The notes beneath the pieces were generated by a model, which saw only the letters and a list, made by a program, of their open reading frames with translations, was not told where the DNA came from and did no database searches. From the NCBI GenBank assembly GCA_963677915.2, contig CAXXGE010000015.1, positions 1-15,957 on the forward strand: 15,957 nucleotides of DNA, given 5' to 3'. This DNA comes from G963677915 sp963677915 (GTDB lineage: Bacteria; Bacillota; Clostridia; Lachnospirales; Vallitaleaceae). Of the stretch, positions 14,470-15,957 are shown one piece after another; position 1 is the stretch's first letter; every line of letters starts with the position of its first letter. A program made the position numbers and the translations under genes.

Positions 14470-14493
14470 CAGCTTTAGCTGTCAGTCCCTTTT
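14458..14493. terminator. Bidirectional Rho-independent terminator
   Basis: A perfect stem pairs 14458-14473 with 14478-14493 around a TTTA loop. Its GC-rich middle (AGGGACTGACAG) is followed by a T-run (CCCTTTTTG) on the plus strand and TTTT on the minus strand. The TGA stop of the AraC gene (14467-14469) lies inside the stem. The acylphosphatase gene ends 17 bases away on the opposite strand, so both converging units end here. Confidence 0.88.
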
Positions 14494-14509
14494 TGATTTC
14501 CCAATTATA

Positions 14510-14788
14510 TTATGCATCCATTCTAATATCGAATCTTTTTTCACGGTCTACCAGGTCCAGACTCTCGGCGGACATTTTCTCCACTTCCGAAAATCCAGGT
14601 CCGGCTTCCACTTCCTCAAGAAACGCTTCGACAGCCAGGTCCTGACCCTGTATCTCCATCTCTACCGTACCATCATATCTGTTACGCACCCAACCGGTGA
14701 TGCCCAGCCTGTCTGCGAGCATTGTCACTGTGTATCTGAAACCAACCGCCTGGACGCGTCCACGGACTATTATATGGTATCTTCGCAT
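14510..14788 (-). CDS. acyP: Acylphosphatase
   Basis: This small cytosolic enzyme of 92 residues hydrolyses acyl phosphates. Both signature motifs are intact: GRVQAVGFRYTV (10-21) with catalytic R18 in the phosphate-binding loop, and GWVRNRYDGTVEM (32-44) with catalytic N36. Length is standard for the family. GGGGGTGG precedes ATG 14788. It lies 21 bases after the RNA 2',3'-cyclic phosphodiesterase gene on the same strand and is probably cotranscribed with it and the amidase gene. The shared terminator follows. Confidence 0.96.
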   Translation of the reverse strand: MRRYHIIVRGRVQAVGFRYTVTMLADRLGITGWVRNRYDGTVEMEIQGQDLAVEAFLEEVEAGPGFSEVEKMSAESLDLVDREKRFDIRMDA

Positions 14789-14809
14789 ACATCCACCCCC
14801 TTGGTACCG

Positions 14810-15328
14810 TCAGTATTCCACATAACGGAGTACACCGTCCACCTGCTTGCTCTCCATCAGTGCAAGCTTCCTTATCTTCAATTCAATCGGCTGGATGACA
14901 AGGGAGGAAAGCTCTTCCTCAAGCAGCACCTGCCTGCCAATTGTGATATGGGGTGAAAAGCGCCGGTCTTCAGTCTTGAAGCCAGCCTCCGTCAGCAGTT
15001 GCACAAGCTTCCTGTACAGTGCCTTAAGCTGCTTGTCCTTCTCAATGCCGAGCCAGACAATCTCCCTGTCCCGTCTTTGGAACGAACCCACATACGATCC
15101 GATAAGACTCTCCGGCACCCCGGTCCCTGAAGCCTCCAAAGCACCCAGCACATCCAGCAGTCTGTCCGCCTCCTCCACCGTCGACTCGCCTATGAAAGCC
15201 AAAGTCAGATGGAAATTCTCCGTAGCAGCGAACCTGCCTTTGACGGACCGGTCGGCAACGACATCCCTAAGCATGCCTATCTTTTCTTTTACATCCTCTT
15301 TAAAAAGCAGTGCGATAAACAGTCGCAT
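14810..15328 (-). CDS. thpR: RNA 2',3'-cyclic phosphodiesterase (LigT/ThpR, 2H family)
   Basis: This 172-residue 2H phosphoesterase opens RNA 2',3'-cyclic phosphates to 2'-phosphate ends in vitro; its role in the cell is unclear. The two HxTx motifs are present: HLTL at H40 (ENFHLTLAFIGE) and HITI at H127 (RFSPHITIGR). The opening MRLFIAL is typical of ThpR. Length is close to E. coli LigT (about 176). GGGGTGG sits six bases before ATG 15328. It is 21 bases from both the amidase gene upstream and acyP downstream, so the three form an operon. Confidence 0.93.
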   Translation of the reverse strand: MRLFIALLFKEDVKEKIGMLRDVVADRSVKGRFAATENFHLTLAFIGESTVEEADRLLDVLGALEASGTGVPESLIGSYVGSFQRRDREIVWLGIEKDKQLKALYRKLVQLLTEAGFKTEDRRFSPHITIGRQVLLEEELSSLVIQPIELKIRKLALMESKQVDGVLRYVEY

Positions 15329-15349
15329 TACTGACCACCCCGTTTTCCG

Positions 15350-15957
15350 TCAAGTGTCAGCAGCGATTTGTACATATCCGGGCGCCTGTCCCTGAAACAG
15401 TCCCCACTCGGTCCTTTGAAAGGCCAAAGCATCCAGGTCGAACTCGGCAGTCAGAATCACTTCCGACACCCTGTCCGCCTCGGCAATCACAGCGCCCGTG
15501 CCATCCGTAATAAAGGAAGAGCCATAAAACACAATGGATGAATCGCCATCCGATTCCATACCGATTCTGTTTGAAGCAACAACAGGTATCACGTTGCTGG
15601 CCGAATGGCCGATCATGCAGCGCTGCCAGTGGTCCTTCGAATCCACATCGGATTTTCCGGTTCCGAACCGATGGCTGTCGGATAGAGAAGTATTTCCGCA
15701 CCCATCAGCGCCATAGCCCTGGCGGCCTCCGGGAACCACTGGTCCCAGCAGATGCCGACACCGATTACGCCGTATTTCGTTTTCCATACCTTGAATCCAG
15801 TGTCTCCTGGACTGAAATAATACTTCTCCTCGTAGCCCGGTCCGTCGGGGATATGGGTCTTTCTGTAAATACCAAGCACGTCGCCACCGGCATCCACCAT
15901 AGCCACCGAATTGAACAGGGCATTGTTCTCTCTTTCATAAAAGCTTACCGGCAGCAC
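15350..15957 (-). pseudogene. aguB: N-carbamoylputrescine amidase, frameshifted and cut by window edge
   Basis: This nitrilase-superfamily enzyme converts N-carbamoylputrescine to putrescine in the agmatine pathway. The N-terminus, with the catalytic Glu, lies beyond the right edge. Visible are YRKTHIPDGPGYEEKYYFSPGD (catalytic Lys) and GVGICWDQWFPEAARAM (catalytic Cys), the latter characteristic of AguB. At TAIGSEPENP the frame breaks (stop at 15613), and the family sequence resumes in the other frame as DVDSKDHWQRCMIGHSASN and VVASNRIG, ending at 15350. One extra G at about 15649-15650 (CCGGAT instead of CCGAT) would restore it. Either it is a pseudogene or the base is missing from the sequence. 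It is followed 21 bases later by thpR. Confidence 0.85.

Overview
The window looks like a chromosomal segment of a Bacillota bacterium, most likely a Clostridia-type anaerobe. Base composition is intermediate. Nearly every gene has a strong GGAGG-type ribosome binding site. Sigma-A style promoters (TTGTCA-17-TATAAT) are visible, and there are two lipoproteins with LxGC lipoboxes. I cannot name the genus. No RNA genes, CRISPR arrays, transposases or phage genes were seen, and no gene-free stretch exceeds 300 bases.

Layout. (1) 1-2130, minus strand: an ion-transport operon, with a DD-motif cation:proton antiporter, two tandem divergent PII-like small proteins (stop/start overlap), and the N-terminus of a second antiporter. 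(2) 2396-6796: independent housekeeping-type genes. A DUF72 protein converges on and overlaps a YfbK-like von Willebrand A lipoprotein, followed by a YyaL/DUF255 thioredoxin-domain protein. (3) 6954-7607: an aquaporin-family channel with its own good promoter, bracketed by two copies of a palindromic repeat. (4) 7699-14469: a sugar-uptake locus. An AraC-type regulator is divergent from a minus-strand operon of CUT1 binding lipoprotein, two permeases, a P-loop kinase and a GH13_18 (sucrose-phosphorylase-like) phosphorylase. The kinase and phosphorylase overlap by ATGA. The expected logic is uptake of a small alpha-glucoside, phosphorolysis to glucose-1-phosphate plus an aglycone, and a kinase acting on one product. 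The true substrate is unknown. No ATPase subunit is encoded here. (5) 14510-15957, minus: acylphosphatase, RNA 2',3'-cyclic phosphodiesterase and a frameshifted, edge-truncated N-carbamoylputrescine amidase, ending at a shared bidirectional terminator.

Most unusual: (a) three related long hairpin elements at 2256-2334, 6797-6855 and 7616-7692. They share an 11-bp end (GGTGCCGGGGA) and a central core, but have unrelated mid-stem sequences that still pair. (b) The kinase-phosphorylase pair, whose phosphorylase carries an extra segment of about 60 residues near the acceptor-side loops. (c) Two different PII-like genes sandwiched between two antiporters. (d) Two genes broken by what look like single-G deletions (near 11323 and 15649), which may be sequence errors.
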